Assembly: GCA_038503075.1 (NCBI GenBank)
Contig: JBCAML010000016.1
Span: forward strand, 1,178,001-1,242,000
Source: Gyromitra esculenta
Lineage: Eukaryota; Ascomycota; Pezizomycetes; Pezizales; Discinaceae
Length of the DNA stretch: 64,000 nucleotides
Direction: 5' to 3'
Under the pieces are notes generated by a model. It saw nothing but the letters and a program-made list of their open reading frames with translations. It was not told the origin of the DNA and made no database searches. The position numbers were made by a program, and so were the translations under genes. Below, in pieces: positions 38,550-50,603 of the stretch. Numbering within the stretch: the stretch's first letter is position 1; the number at the start of each line of letters is the position of its first letter.

Positions 38550-40497
38550 ATGATTCAGAGACATGTAATTTTGGGCATCTTAAAGCTACTCGAAATATCC
38601 AATATGAGGGGTAAACTTTTCCGTCGATTGCATTTCTCGCGCTCGGGGATTCCTCCTTCTCCCGTCAACGATTATGGCGGTCTTGCGAGCAAAAACCGAC
38701 ACAATGATAGCTCTCCTTCAAGATTTGGCGGCAGGGCTGGCGCGTTTCACCGCGATAATACTGTTCTCCTAAGTTTCAGGTTCCCGCCCGAGATCGTCCT
38801 CGAAATATTTCTCTACGTCCAAGAAGGCATCTTCCCGAGCTGTAGCATTTGTCGAAATCGAGCTCTCTTTTCTTACGCATCATCATGTCGGCTACTCAGC
38901 GCACCAGCTATTAGTGCTCTTTATACCACCCTTGACCTCTCGCTCTCCGATAAGGTTGATGGCGACGAAATAGATTTTCAATTAAAATTTGGCGGCTTCC
39001 CGGGCGATGAAAAATACAAAGGGAGAGGTTGTGCTGGGAGTATAGTATCGTGTCCAGCTGCAGTCAATCACACTCAAGGGCCAGATACTGTTTGGATCAC
39101 CCTGAACAGTGCATTTAACACTCTGGTCGCCCGACCAGATCTGGCAAAACGTGTGCGCCATCTGAAGCTTCCCGTGATCGTTAATTATTTCAATTACTAT
39201 AGATCCCAAGAAGACCTGGGGATGTGCTGGGAGTTGCTGGAAAGATTTGTCTGTATTCTCAAATATTGTCCTCGGCTGGAAACGGTCACTGGCTTTGACA
39301 ATCTTTGGCGCGATGCATCAAGGAACAAGAGAGACTTTTTGAATTCGGCCACGGCAGCATTTAGGCGTTACGGTTTGAAACTTATGCAAGAAAACAATCA
39401 CTGGACCCGTTGGAATTGGGCGCCATTCTTTAATCAACACAATTTCATCCATTCATGTAGACCATGTACCCCCCAGCCTTTGTTTTGTCATGATACGGGT
39501 TTACACACACTAACAACACATATCCAGTGGGTTGGCCAGGGTTCGTGAATATGCATCAGAATTGGAGTAATCTTCGACATTTGTCTACAGATAACAATTT
39601 CTGGCGTGAGGAGTTGACTCTATTGCGATCACTATTCCACGCCCACCTCCCAAAACTCGATTCTCTAGCCATAGTTGGCACGAAGTACACAGAAGCTATC
39701 TATTTGGTCCTACCACCTGATCGATTCAAATCACTATCCATTCGGCATGCAGGAGAGCTCCCGCACAACATCTCCTCGTGGCGCCTCATGATGAAGTCTC
39801 TCTTCGAGTACCTGCAGCTAGGCGCTTCATCACTGCAAAAACTAGACCTTGACTCACAATACTACGCACCAAGCCTCCTTCCTGACGAGGACGAACCCGG
39901 CCACGAATATCTACACTCCTTTGAATCCACCTTCCAAAAAATCTTTACACTGTGTCCAGCGCTCGAAGACCTCCGTATAGTCCTCGGAGGCAAATACAAT
40001 AAAAGCGCCACCGACCCCAGCATCGCACACACGCCACTGGAGACCGCCCAACACCTCCGCCGGATGGAACTCATACTGCCTAGTCGCTATCGCGCGGGGA
40101 TACGGCGGTGGGTCTCGAACGGGTCGTTCCCAAGCCTGGAGAGATTTACCTGGGACTCTGCTTTGCTTCGCGCTACGAAAGGGTGTGAGTTCGCTGACAA
40201 GGATTTCGGGCCCTGGACAAGCTACGATGGCATGGTGGCAGGCATGGTGATGGAAGATAAGCTGCTGGCGACGGCGTGCGAGATTGAAGGGATCAGAGAT
40301 TGGAAGATTATGTGTCAGGCATATGGACATGCAGATTTTCAGTTTTGGGTTTGTCTTGCCCTCTGTGCGTGTGATTTAGATGATTTCTCAAGTATTTGTT
40401 CTTTTTTTTTGGGGGGGGGCTTACTGGGCGCTTTGTATTTTAGGAGTCTACCATTCCGATGGAAAAGGTCTGGGTGCGGGCTATCTATAGACGATGA
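38550..40497 (+). CDS. F-box protein
   Basis: The proposed CDS is join(38550..39456, 39528..40348, 40444..40497), 593 aa; the first donor could instead be at 39466, adding 3 aa. A basic leader (GKLFRRLHFSRSG) precedes an F-box core FRFPPEIVLEIFLYVQEG with SYASSCRLLSAPAISALYTTLDLS (about 75-135). An LRR-like helix/strand region follows (RVRHLKLPV, LLERFVCILKYCPRLETVTGFDNLW, NLRHLSTDN, KLDSLAIVG, SLQKLDLDS, LCPALEDLRIVLGG). F-box proteins recruit substrates to SCF ubiquitin ligases through Skp1; the substrate is unknown. The second intron contains a T9G9 tract, and splicing it gives the short C-terminus WESTIPMEKVWVRAIYRR. If it is retained, the protein would be about 25 aa longer. Confidence 0.82.
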
Positions 40498-43435
40498 TCG
40501 ATTTATTGAGAAGGGTTTGTACATCTGGGCTGCTACGCGTAGTGTTAGGATGACATTCGGAGACTGTGTTTAAGATGCAGTTGGCTAGCTGCAATATGTA
40601 GCTATTAGCAGTATTCAAATTCAAGTCGAAATATTTCCAAAGTTTACGTATAGTAGTTGAAGCCGTATGTCGTAGTTCACAAATAAGTGCAGCTCATTAT
40701 TGTATGATTACGATTGTCTCCACCCATCAGGTAATCGACAAGCTTTGGTAATAATTATGCCCTGAGCGAGCTCTTTACTATCGTATAGTTGATATATATA
40801 ACCTTGTAATAGAAGGAACATGCCTAGTGCTTACGACCCTGGAGCTTTTATAAATCATGGTTTTGGAGTGCTTAACTTGGGCATCCTGAGTTCGATTTTG
40901 ATCACAAAATATCACTCGATAAAAATTTGTCGATGCAAACGGGGTTATTTCCACAAATTTAAGCCTAAGATTCACGAAAAATCATTTTACAGAACAGGAT
41001 AAGTTCTATCTATTGCGCAGACTTTCCACAATTTACTGTTAGGCATCTCACTGTTGTTGGATCCGTAGAATGGACCGGAAATAGCGTCCCCCATCCCCCA
41101 TACCATGCCAAGTATTCTACGAGCCACAGGATTCCATACTATTTCTCTCGTCGGCGAAAGGGAAAAAAAAAAATCACAGCGAGGTATAAGCAACTCTCCA
41201 GGATCCCAAGAATATTTCCTCCTTCCTTCCTCCCTCCTCCAACCCCACCACTCTTCCAATTAACAACACCCTTCGATTCTTTTCACAACTTCACCAACGC
41301 CGCTTCCATCCTCGAGGATTCGCTGCGACTTCCAAAGAATTCGTAACTATATCTCTTTTGTTTCAATCCCCCTTTTATTCCCTGTTGGGTGAAAAAAAAC
41401 TGTGCTTACCTGGCACACTATGATGAGAGTCGAGCGGCCGACAAAAAAAACCAAGAACGCGTTTACGAACAGTTCAATTGGGGCCTTTAACCAGTAGACT
41501 ACACTCTGAGCGTGCCCCCCTTCTGGGGAAAAGTTATTGGTGTTTTTTTAGTTTGTTTGCTTGTGTTGGTGGTGCCAGGCAGAGAGTAATGAAAAGAGCT
41601 GCTCTTTATCGTTGTTTGCACTACTAATGCGATAGTGGTCTATTTCTTCTAAGTTTTGGCTGACGTGAGCAGATGAAAGGGCCGTCGTTGCTGGTTCTTT
41701 ATATGCTGTAGATGCTGCTTTTGTTGAGCTACTGTTTGGGATGGAATACATTCTACTATTTGGCGAAAGATACGTATGGATTATCGCTACCACCTCGGGG
41801 CAGTCTCTGTCAAGCAATTGACAAAGATATCCCGGAGTAGAAGGCTCCCGAGATATGCATATATACATAATATGCAATCTATTTATCGGCCTCGATAAAC
41901 TCCTTCCGACAGCACGAGTATTTACCGGCCGAGAAGTAGATATTCCGCTTAGGTCAGCTCGGTCATGATGTGTGATGATTCATGATAACTTGCTGACAAC
42001 AGCAAATGATTACCATTAATTGTTAATTTACAATCGCAAGTACAATCAATATACATGTAGGGTACAAAGCAATCTATCAGCTGTAAGCAGTCAGATGATC
42101 AGCAAGAATATGCAGGAACTGTTGACAGCAACTACTGAGTGTTTCATAATGTGCCTTCTACCATTGGACGCCCTCTTTGCGATCTCTGTGGCCGCTCCCC
42201 CCCCTTTGTGTTGTTATCATAAACTCAGTGGTGCCTCAGGCTGGCGCAGAGCAGAGTAAACAATTGCGCCACCGCTATTGGTTAAGCTGGCCTTGTCGAT
42301 CATTAGCCATCACTCGATAGAAGGCATGCGTAGATTCTGAACTGGAGTGGGTTCAGAAATAGGTGGTTTGTGTTGCATGGATTGAGAGCCATCTTTTTTT
42401 TTTAGCAAGATTACAAATGCTATTTATTTATTTTCGCAAGCAGGCTACTTTAGCACCGATAAAGGAATCGGATTTCTGATGTGGCAAATCATATATAAAT
42501 TTTCTTTCCTCCGTGATCCACGGTTTCAGGCTTGGAAGGCTACGTCTTGGCGCGCCGAGGGCGAAGAAAAAAAGATAGCTGAATAAGTTTTTGCATAAAA
42601 AAAACCCCATCCACCTAGCCATCGCACACTGGAGCCTGAAGACGCAGCCGTAGCCTTGGGGGCTAAGTCCGCTTGGGCACGATTTATTCAGGATCGTCGG
42701 TTAAAGATATCCGTTATCAGCACCGATATAGTGTCTCAGATCTTGGGTCGTGGACGCGACTTATCAGATGCACGAGCATGAGCCCTGGAAATCGACGAAA
42801 AGACTGGAAAATTCTCAGATTGAAGATAATTGCGGGGAAGCCTTATCTAGATACATGTCGTGCTGGAAGAGCGGAGATCAAGGAAGGCTGGAAATTAAAA
42901 GAAAAAGAAAAGGGAGAAAGCAGGACTTCGGACAGATTATGAGGCTGATGGAACAGCAAAGAACGACAGGAGGTCTTTGGAAGGCGATGGAAAGTCTTGG
43001 GGGGCGGGCTAACCGCATTCGTCGTGCTGCCGGCTGCGCTTCTTCCACCCGCCCCAAAGCCTCAAGTCAAGTCAAGAGTCAAGGGCCCGCTTCTTCTTTT
43101 CTCTGCGCCGTCCGGTCTTCTTCCAGTTCTCTCCCCGTCCACATCCATACATAGGAAGGCTCTTTCCCCTCTGCCTCCCCTCTCCCCTCTGCCTCGTTCT
43201 TGTCAAGCTTCGTTCCTGCTGCTCCCTTCCTGGCTGCAAAACACCAGACTCCCACTAGTTGAAGTGCCAATCAGTCCCACTTCACCCCTCTCCCACGTCC
43301 TCTGAGTCCATAGATAAAGAAAATCTCCCACAGAGAACCACCCCTTCCGTCACGAAGCTCCAGCGATAGCTTTGTCTAACCAAACGGTTCCATCAATATC
43401 CCCCTCCTCTATTTTCTCTACCAACAACATACACC
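40498..43435. other. Intergenic, no supportable gene
   Basis: Two copies of the TCACTCGAT motif (40901-40920 and 42299-42318), one TACATGTA near 42051, and AT-rich sequence. About 42620-43010 has a Lys-rich frame (PWKSTKRLENSQIEDN) without ATG context or homology that I recognise. The final 250 bp is CT-rich and is the likely ydj1 promoter; it includes TTCCGTCACGAA near 43348, a spaced TTC/GAA pair that could be a weak heat-shock element. Confidence 0.5.
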
Positions 43436-45168
43436 ATGTCGCAAAAGGCAGAGAAGAACCGACTGTACAAGGTCCTCGAGGTTGTCCCCGAGGCCTCTGA
43501 GACAGATATCAAGAAGGCGTACAGGAAACTTGCTATGGTATGTTGTTCCTGCTGCTTTCGAAGCATTTCCACTGCAACAGACACATTTTTCCCTGTGCTT
43601 GTAGATCTTTTTTTGGCCTTGTTTACCCATATGCTAACAAAGTTTCGAGTTTTTAGAAATATCATCCTGGTATGTGATAACACTGCTCTATTTTCCCTAT
43701 CCCTTGTAGAGACTGCAGATAAAGCCGGACCCAGCGAGTCCTTGCTTTTTCAAATCTGGAGATTTCTTTTTTTTGGCGGGATAGCTGACCTGGCTTGTTG
43801 CAACGTTGCAGACAAAAACGCACATAACCCTGAAGCAGCTGAGAAGTTCAAGGAGATTGGTCACGCGTAAGCTAGCCTCTTTTTCTTTCAGCCTTGGTCA
43901 TGTTCTTGGACTTGTCTATTAGTTTTGCTCCCTCAGGTCGTATTTTGTATTAACGGCTAGTTTGATATCAGCTATGAAATTCTGTCAGATCCCCAGAAGC
44001 GAACTGTCTATGATCAGTACGGCGAGGAAGGACTTTCTGGAGATGGCGGGATGGGCGGTGGAATGTCTGCCGAGGACTTGTTTTCGCAATTTTTCGGCGG
44101 CATGGGTGGTGGCATGGGCAGTATGTTCGGTGGTGGAATGCAACCTCAGGGTCCTAAGAGGGTGCGTATCTTTCTTCCGTGAGTCTTACGTTGCGTAATT
44201 GGCAAGACTAATGTCGAACAGAGCCGAGATATTGTCCATGTCCACAAGGTTGCCCTCGAAGACCTGTACAAGGGCAAGATTTCAAAGCTCGCATTACAAA
44301 AGAGCGTATTGTGTTCCAAGTGTGACGGGCGTGGTGGAAAGGAGGGTGCTGTCAAGAAGTGCAGTGGTTGTAATGGCCAAGGCATGAAGACAATGATGCG
44401 TCAGATGGGGCCCATGATCCAACGGTTCCAGACTGTATGCCCGGACTGCAATGGTGACGGAGAAATCATCAGGGAAAAGGACAGGTGCAAGGGCTGCCAC
44501 GGAAAGAAAACCATTACCGAGCGAAAGGTCTTGCATGTACACGTCGACAAGGGTATGCAAGATGGACAGAAGATTACATTCAACGGAGAGGGAGACCAGG
44601 GCCCAGATATCATTCCCGGAGACGTCATCTTCGTTATCGAACAAAAGCCCCACCCCAGATTCCAGCGAAAAGGAGATGATCTGTACTTCCACGCCGAGAT
44701 CGACCTACTCACAGCTTTGGCAGGCGGTTCTGTCGCTGTTGAGCATCTTGATGAGCGTTGGTTGACTGTTTCTATTGCTCCTGGTGAAGTTATTAGTCCT
44801 GGTAAATTCAATATCTCCTTCTCTTACTGTGCTGCAACTGCTTACCCGTTTTTACAGGCTCCGTCAAGGTAGTACGCGGCCAGGGTATGCCCTCATACCG
44901 TCACCACGATCATGGAAACCTCTATATCCAATTCGACGTCAAGTTCCCTGAAGATCACTTCAACACCCCCGAGCAAATTGCCCTCCTTGAGGACATTCTC
45001 CCGCCCAGGAAGGTTCCAGAGATCCCAGCCGATGCGATGGTGGACGATGTAGCTCTGGAAGAGGTTGATCAGAGCCAGCAGGCACGTGTGAACGCATCTG
45101 CCCAGGGTATAGACGAGGAAGAAGATGGCCATCCAGGTAGTGAGAGAGTCCAGTGCGCGTCGCAGTAG
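43436..45168 (+). CDS. ydj1: Ydj1/Mas5-type DnaJ (Hsp40) co-chaperone
   Basis: The CDS is join(43436..43537, 43657..43669, 43812..43866, 43972..44161, 44222..44801, 44858..45168), 416 aa. It is a type I J-protein. The J domain spans residues 1-70, with the catalytic HPD at 37-39 on the KYHPD segment. A Gly/Met-rich linker follows ([20 protein letters not shown]). Four Cys repeats (about 151-225) are [24 protein letters not shown] and CKGCHGKK. Then come the substrate-binding beta-domains, with [20 protein letters not shown], and dimerisation. The C-terminus VQCASQ is a CAAX box, so farnesylation and membrane association (ER and mitochondrial surface) are expected. It stimulates Ssa-type Hsp70 ATPase and delivers precursors and misfolded proteins. 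Exon 2 is only 13 nt. Length fits Ydj1 (about 410 aa). Confidence 0.96.
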
Positions 45169-47086
45169 GAGGAAAATGTACAATGAACGCTTTATTTCTT
45201 TTTTTTTCCAATTTCTTTTTTGCTTCTTCGTTAGAGAAAATGGGGAATTTTATGATGCAATGGTTCTGGTCTGTCTTATCTATCTATCTGTCTCTGGTTG
45301 GGGTTAGGTGATGGCGTAGTTTGTTGTTGCAGTCAGTTGTTTGCTGAAATTCGAGATGTTGGGGGGAAGGGGACGGGAGCTCTTGAAATGATTTGAAAAG
45401 AAAGCCCCTGGGTCGGCCATACCATACCTCCATACCCTGTCTTACTTATTTTCTGCTTCTCATTTGATCTGGTCTGTGGGGGGTTGTTGGCAGAGCTCCT
45501 GATTCAACTATTGTTTCCTACTATTTTTTTCCTCTTTTCTTTTTTCTATATCTACTTTTTTTTTCTTTTTACCTTTTAGTCTTTTTTTTCTAAAACTTCT
45601 GTCTTCTTCTGTTTAAAGGAATGGATCACAATAAACGGTTGCAAATTTTATTTTTTCCCCCTTTTCCTTTTCCTTTAGAAGGGTGAGAAAGTTTTTTTTT
45701 CCGTGTGTACTTTGCGGTATATTACTTTACTTCTTTCTTTCTTTCTCCCTTCCTTCCCTCTACTCTGAAAAAAAAAGCTGGTATGTTCCTGAAATATACT
45801 ACTTCCTCTTCTCTACCAAGCCACGCGATTTGGAGCTCTTGTCAATCTCCGGGGGGTGGGGGTGGAGGAGGTGGAGTTAAGTTTGGACTTCTTCATCACG
45901 TTTGTATATACATAATTCGCGGGAAATTTATGGAAATTATGATGAGGAAAAGTTGTTCTAATTGTTGATGCGGGTATGGGGTGGGGTGGGGTGGGGTGAA
46001 GGTGAGGTGAGGTGAGGTTGTGTAGCTGGAATGGACGGATGGCTGGCTGTGATTCTGCGAGAGATTTCGCTCTCGTTTTTCAATGTTGACTTGATGGCAT
46101 GGTTATAGCTCTAAGGGAAGTTTGTGCCTGGAGTCTTTTGGGAGGGGGTGTCTGAGGGTTGGGGTGTCTGGTTTGTATGGATGAATGGATAGCATAGGCT
46201 GAGCTAGGTGCTGCAGGCGGTGGATGGTGGTGGGGCGGGATGGGTTTTGATTTAGTTCTCCTAAGTACATACATGTAGTTATCAAAGCTAGCTCTAAGCC
46301 CATGTTGAGTCTTGTGAGTGTAATCTTGTTTGGGACAGTCCCTTCAGTTGAGGGTGGGGTATGTATCGCTTTAGTCATAAACTCTCACTCGTTGAGGGCA
46401 GGCCTTGGTAGAGTGGTTGGTGTTCTTGTTGGGTAAGCTAAGTGAGTACTCGTATTCTATTGACACCCCCCACCCCCCAGTGGCCTCGTCCTGAACCTAG
46501 GTTGCAGAGAAACCCGGATAAGATAGCTTACACGTAACTTTGACCGAAGACTCTGCTCTGGCCTATTGTTTAGAATTCGATGTTCTCGCAACTGGGCTAG
46601 TATGTTAGGATTGGCGCTTTACGAATAACTCAGGCAAGAAACCTGGTGATTGATGTTACGCTCCTCGGGGATGATTTCCTTGCTATAAGGAATAGTAGAT
46701 CTAAGATTCGATGGAGTCTATTAGAAATCCGCGACTGGATGGACTCTGATCGGAGCTAGAGCACATCTTCCAGTGGGAACGCGAGGACCATCATTACCAT
46801 CATGAAATGTCACTCGATATTGAAAATTTCATTGATTATGCTCAGACCGCTCACTTAGGTCTCATGGCAATAGAGTAAATAGTAGAACAGGCCTCTCTCA
46901 CACCAGCTCTTGGAATTAGCGTCAAAACTCGTGCGCCATGTCTTTTCTAAGCAAATCGGCTGGTACAGGATAGACAAGAAATGGCTACGGCAACTACATA
47001 TGTATGTAGGGGCGTTGCATAATTTAAACATTAATGATGGGTATCTTATAGATAAATAGTTAAAGAGACAGATATTAATGGAAATG
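45169..47086. other. Intergenic between two convergent chaperone genes
   Basis: T/C-rich ydj1 3' flank, then (GGGGT)n/(GGTGA)n at about 45976-46017, a TACATGTA near 46270 and a TCACTCGAT motif copy at 46799-46818. No gene was recognised. Confidence 0.55.
46799..46818 (+). repeat. Copy of dispersed motif ATCATGAAATGTCACTCGAT
   Basis: It is one of six copies in this window, all intergenic; see the finding on this motif. Confidence 0.7.
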
Positions 47087-49411
47087 CTATATTACAATCT
47101 CGTTATCCAGCTGATCCCATGAAAGCGTTAGCAGATCTGACCGCGGCACATCTCTGTATACCATTTCGAACTTCACGTCCGCCGTCCCGATATACATCTT
47201 GACGAGATACGTAGCTTGGTAATATCTCTTTGACCCAAATCTAAACCAGCCTCGTCTTTTCATCTTTATCAATTCGAATTCGCGTTTCGGGCAATTTCTT
47301 AGGTCCGCGGTCAGTCTACAGACCTCTACGACGCCTGTGGTTTGGGCGTTAGCATATTGGTATATATTTACTATAGATATAAGCCTCGTTCTTACCAGCC
47401 CCCATGCGCTGTGGCGGGGTGTCGCCCGGAAATTGCACTAACACTTCACTCCAGGCCTCATCGCACTTTTTGAATTTGCGAATTAGCTGTTTCTCGATTT
47501 GTGCTGCTGCCCCTTCAGTGAACCGATCGCCCTAGATTGAGATTTTTAAAAAAACCTGATAAGCTATCATGTCCCCTAAGTTCTTGCTTCGTGCCAGTAA
47601 ATCCATACCTTTTTTATGAACCATGCAATCTGGTTCCTGGCAAAAACCTCCTTGGTATCAGGATGTACGTATTTCTCGTAATCGAAATGTTTATTCGGGT
47701 CGAAAACTTGCATCGTTAGTAGTCCGTAGTGTGAGCGGCAAAGTCGGGCCCTGACGGGATCTTCTTCGTTTTTGAGACGCTGTATTTGGTTTAGGATGCC
47801 GCCGAGAACTACTGCTTGCTGGCTATTTCACAAAAAATTTAGCTCATGACACTTGAAATGGGGTTTCGGGGGGGGAAGGCTCGGTGTAAGACTCACGCTT
47901 CAATGGGTTTAACTATGTGGATGGTTGGGTCGATGGCATTGACATATATTTCAATTTGGCTTTTTAGATATGGCGAAGTGCCGAATCCGCCAACGAGGAA
48001 AAGAAACTTGAGACCACTGTGGTCAGAACCATAGCCTAGAATAGGGTGAATAGGTGTATCATACGCTCACGTGTTTGCCTTTGTCTTTGCATTCTTCGAT
48101 ATGCTTTCCGATTAGTTCTTGCGTTTGGAGCACTGGGTCGGCGAAGAGCTCCTGCATTTTTTCTCTACCCAAACATGTCAGTGGGTGTTTTTTTCCCCCA
48201 ACAGCATTTACAGTTGGTCTGTATATCCATACCGAGATATAGGGAAATATCCACCCTTCTTCCCAGGACATGGTATACTATCACGTGGCAAGCGAACATT
48301 GAAATTCTCTTCTGGTATGTTGATGTCGAAACGCTCTTTTTGCTCGATAAATCCTTCGAGCATGGAATCTCTTTCCCTAGTGGTCAAGTCTCTCATCGTT
48401 TCAGGTCCAAGTAGAGAGCCCATGAAGGATTTGAAATTAGAGTCAATGGATGTTGAGCCGCAATAGGCGCCTGGAGTGCGATTTAGTATTGCAGTCCTTC
48501 GCGTGGGCTAGCGGAGGGTGGGTAGATGGCTATACCAGAGGTTATTCCAGTCTGCTCTACCTGGAGCTTTGGATGTATCGCAAGGATTGTGTATGATGAA
48601 AGATCCTAATCCATATTAGTTGCATGCCCTAGCACGGTACTAATACTACGAAGAGGTTATTACTGACAACTGTTCCACCACCAGCATCACAAACGATGAA
48701 GCAGTCGCCAACCTATAGTACATAGTTTATAAGTCAAATATTCAAACATTAAAAAAAAAAAGGGCGTATGGGATCGTACCTTATAGCTCTTATTCGTTCG
48801 CATTGGCTGGGCTTCCATTGTATACAAAGCTGCCGCCTCCGGCTCCGTCAAGCTCACTTCAAAATCGTGATTACCGATCCCAGTGGTTTTAACAATTCGC
48901 CGGAAGTTCTCGACAGCACCGTTGCCAAAAGTGGCCGGAACAGTCAAGAGGAATTTGTAGTCCACATCGTTGCTAGACAGGCCCTCAGTAATGAGGGTCT
49001 TGGTTAAATGGCTGTATAGGCCTTCCAAATAATCACACACCACATCGTTCAAGTGTTTTCCAGGCGGGCTTGGATATTTATCTGAACTCTTAGGGTCCAG
49101 GAAGGTCTTAAAAACTCTCATCCTTAGGCTGCGAACCGAGCGCTCTGCTTCAAACCCCCATAATGCAGGTCCACCATCGTCTGGATATGCAACTATTGTC
49201 GGAACCTTATAGCTATTTCTCGTCGGAGGTTGCCCCGGCCAATTCCCAAGTTGTGTGAAGAGCTTTTGTATACCGTGGACCCGCGCATACGCGATTCCTA
49301 AAGTTAGTAGGCAGGATGTCAACAATTGTCTCTTACGGGGATGGATGCACGCTTGCACAAACCTGAATATGTCGTGCCAAAGTCTATTGCGATAGCTAGT
49401 GGTTCCGACAT
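47087..49411 (-). CDS. HSPA12-like Hsp70-family ATPase
   Basis: The CDS is complement(47087..47334, 47396..47531, 47609..47822, 47897..48006, 48071..48164, 48233..48470, 48536..48605, 48668..48712, 48780..49297, 49363..49411), 573 aa, nine introns of 61-77 nt. The actin-fold ATPase motifs are intact: phosphate-1 AIDFGTTYSGIAYA (7-20), EPEAAALYT, phosphate-2 CDAGGGTVDLSSYTI (197-211) and adenosine loop FLVGGFGTSPYL (342-353). After it comes the HSPA12-type KPIEAQQAVVLGGIL with CRSHYGLLTMQVF. There is no canonical Hsp70 substrate domain or EEVD tail; the C-terminus is a beta-rich segment ending SWDQLDNEIVI. This fungal-expanded family is of unknown function. The acceptor before FLFLVGG is an AAG at 48007-48009 and is the least certain junction. 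Confidence 0.9.
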
Positions 49412-50169
49412 AGCCAGATTCTCGAGAACTTCGAGAACTTCAAGGAAGACAATAGGAAAGGCTGAGGAGCGAACAACCGTAGCCCTGGACGAAGCAGGGC
49501 TGGGACATTTAATCTGTACTCCTTGAGGTGCATGGCCTCCATCGATTCACACACATAGTACAAATCGGGATAAGATCAAACCAATTTTCGGGTATACGGT
49601 AGGGAATATTAGCCAATTCCAATCCATGCACCTATTTCCAATTACGACGCGTTCCACAAGAAAAAGGATATCACCATCCCCAGCCGCGAAGGCTTTGGCT
49701 ACAGCCTTGGTCATAGTGTAAAGGTCATGGGCAGGGAGTGAACGGCGATGCTACAAAACTCTCTTCCCCGAGAACAAACACATCTTCAGTTTAACCCTAT
49801 CCGTTGTTTCGTTTCTAGGACTTCTAAATAATTACATGGTACAGGCTGTTGCCAAGACTGTAAGGTCGCGGGAGTAGGCATGCCTGACATGTTTTTGGTG
49901 TGATCATGCCGGGCAAGAAGTTTGGAAAAGCAAAGCTTAAAGGGAATCCTTGCGGCGAATAGGAAACCTAGAATTTGTCATTTTGAAGTCTTCTGGCCAA
50001 TCGGTACCCCTCAGGGATCTCCCTTGCCTTTTCAAACTTCGTGCTTGACGCGAGTAAATCAGCCTTCGGAGTTTGAAAGGTATAGCTTAGCAAGTCTCTG
50101 GGCAACGGTCCTATACAGGTTTGGCGATACTATGTTTTAGCCTCCCACTTACCAGATTCTTGCATACTG
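49412..50169. other. Intergenic, no gene seen
   Basis: This is the upstream region of the Hsp70-like gene. CTCGAGAACTTCGAGAACTTCAAGG (49420-49444) has a direct repeat TCGAGAACT and contains adjacent GAA/TTC triplets reminiscent of a heat-shock element just upstream of the start codon. No coding sequence was recognised. Confidence 0.5.
49420..49444 (-). promoter_or_regulatory. Possible heat-shock-element-like GAA/TTC array
   Basis: GAACTTCGAGAACTTC alternates GAA and TTC triplets, close to but not exactly in the 5-bp nGAAn spacing, immediately upstream of the Hsp70-like ATG. This is suggestive only. Confidence 0.3.
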
Positions 50170-50357
50170 TATAATCTCGAAAATAGCGAAATGGCCCAAG
50201 CTGAAACAGCAGGAGGATGTTATGTCCTCACTGGCCAGACGGGCCCTGAGCCGCAAGTTCATACAGCAGAGAGACCCATTCTATCCCCTCGGCCAGTAGT
50301 TATACAACACTTCCATGTTGACTCAGCCCGGGCCATTTCGTTAATTTCGAGATTATA
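50170..50357. mobile_element. MITE family A, copy 1 (188 bp)
   Basis: The ends TATAATCTCGAAAATAGCGA and, at the right, TTCGTTAATTTCGAGATTATA are reverse complements over about 44 bp with roughly seven mismatches. TA flanks fit a Tc1/mariner-type non-autonomous element. A second, diverged copy lies at 59521-59702 and aligns along its whole length, including the shared internal CTCGGCCAGTAG. Confidence 0.88.
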
Positions 50358-50603
50358 CGGTATAACAGGGTAAAGCCTCCCCCCCACGAAGGCGAAGCAT
50401 CTATTTACTATTTCCGCTTTACCGAAACTCCTCAGACTAGGGGGTATTGTGTGGGTGCGAGCCAGCCTACATGCATCATTTCCTGTGCTTTACTCGAAGC
50501 TGGGGTCTCCCCACCCTCATAAGGACCGATGCTTCGCATTATTTCCCCGTGGTGAATTTCATGTTGGCTCTGGCTTTATTTCTGCCCTCTTGAGTTTTTA
50601 AAA

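Noticed and set aside
42673..43154. Lys-rich frame upstream of ydj1
   Set aside because: No ATG in good context and no recognised domain; it overlaps the CT-rich ydj1 promoter.
50191..50373. 60-codon frame starting MAQAETAGG
   Set aside because: It lies inside the MITE at 50170-50357 and reads through its inverted repeat.
50394..50540. Inverted 10-mer GCGAAGCATC / GATGCTTCGC as a third element next to the MITE
   Set aside because: Only about 10 bp pair and the flanks do not; it is too weak to call.
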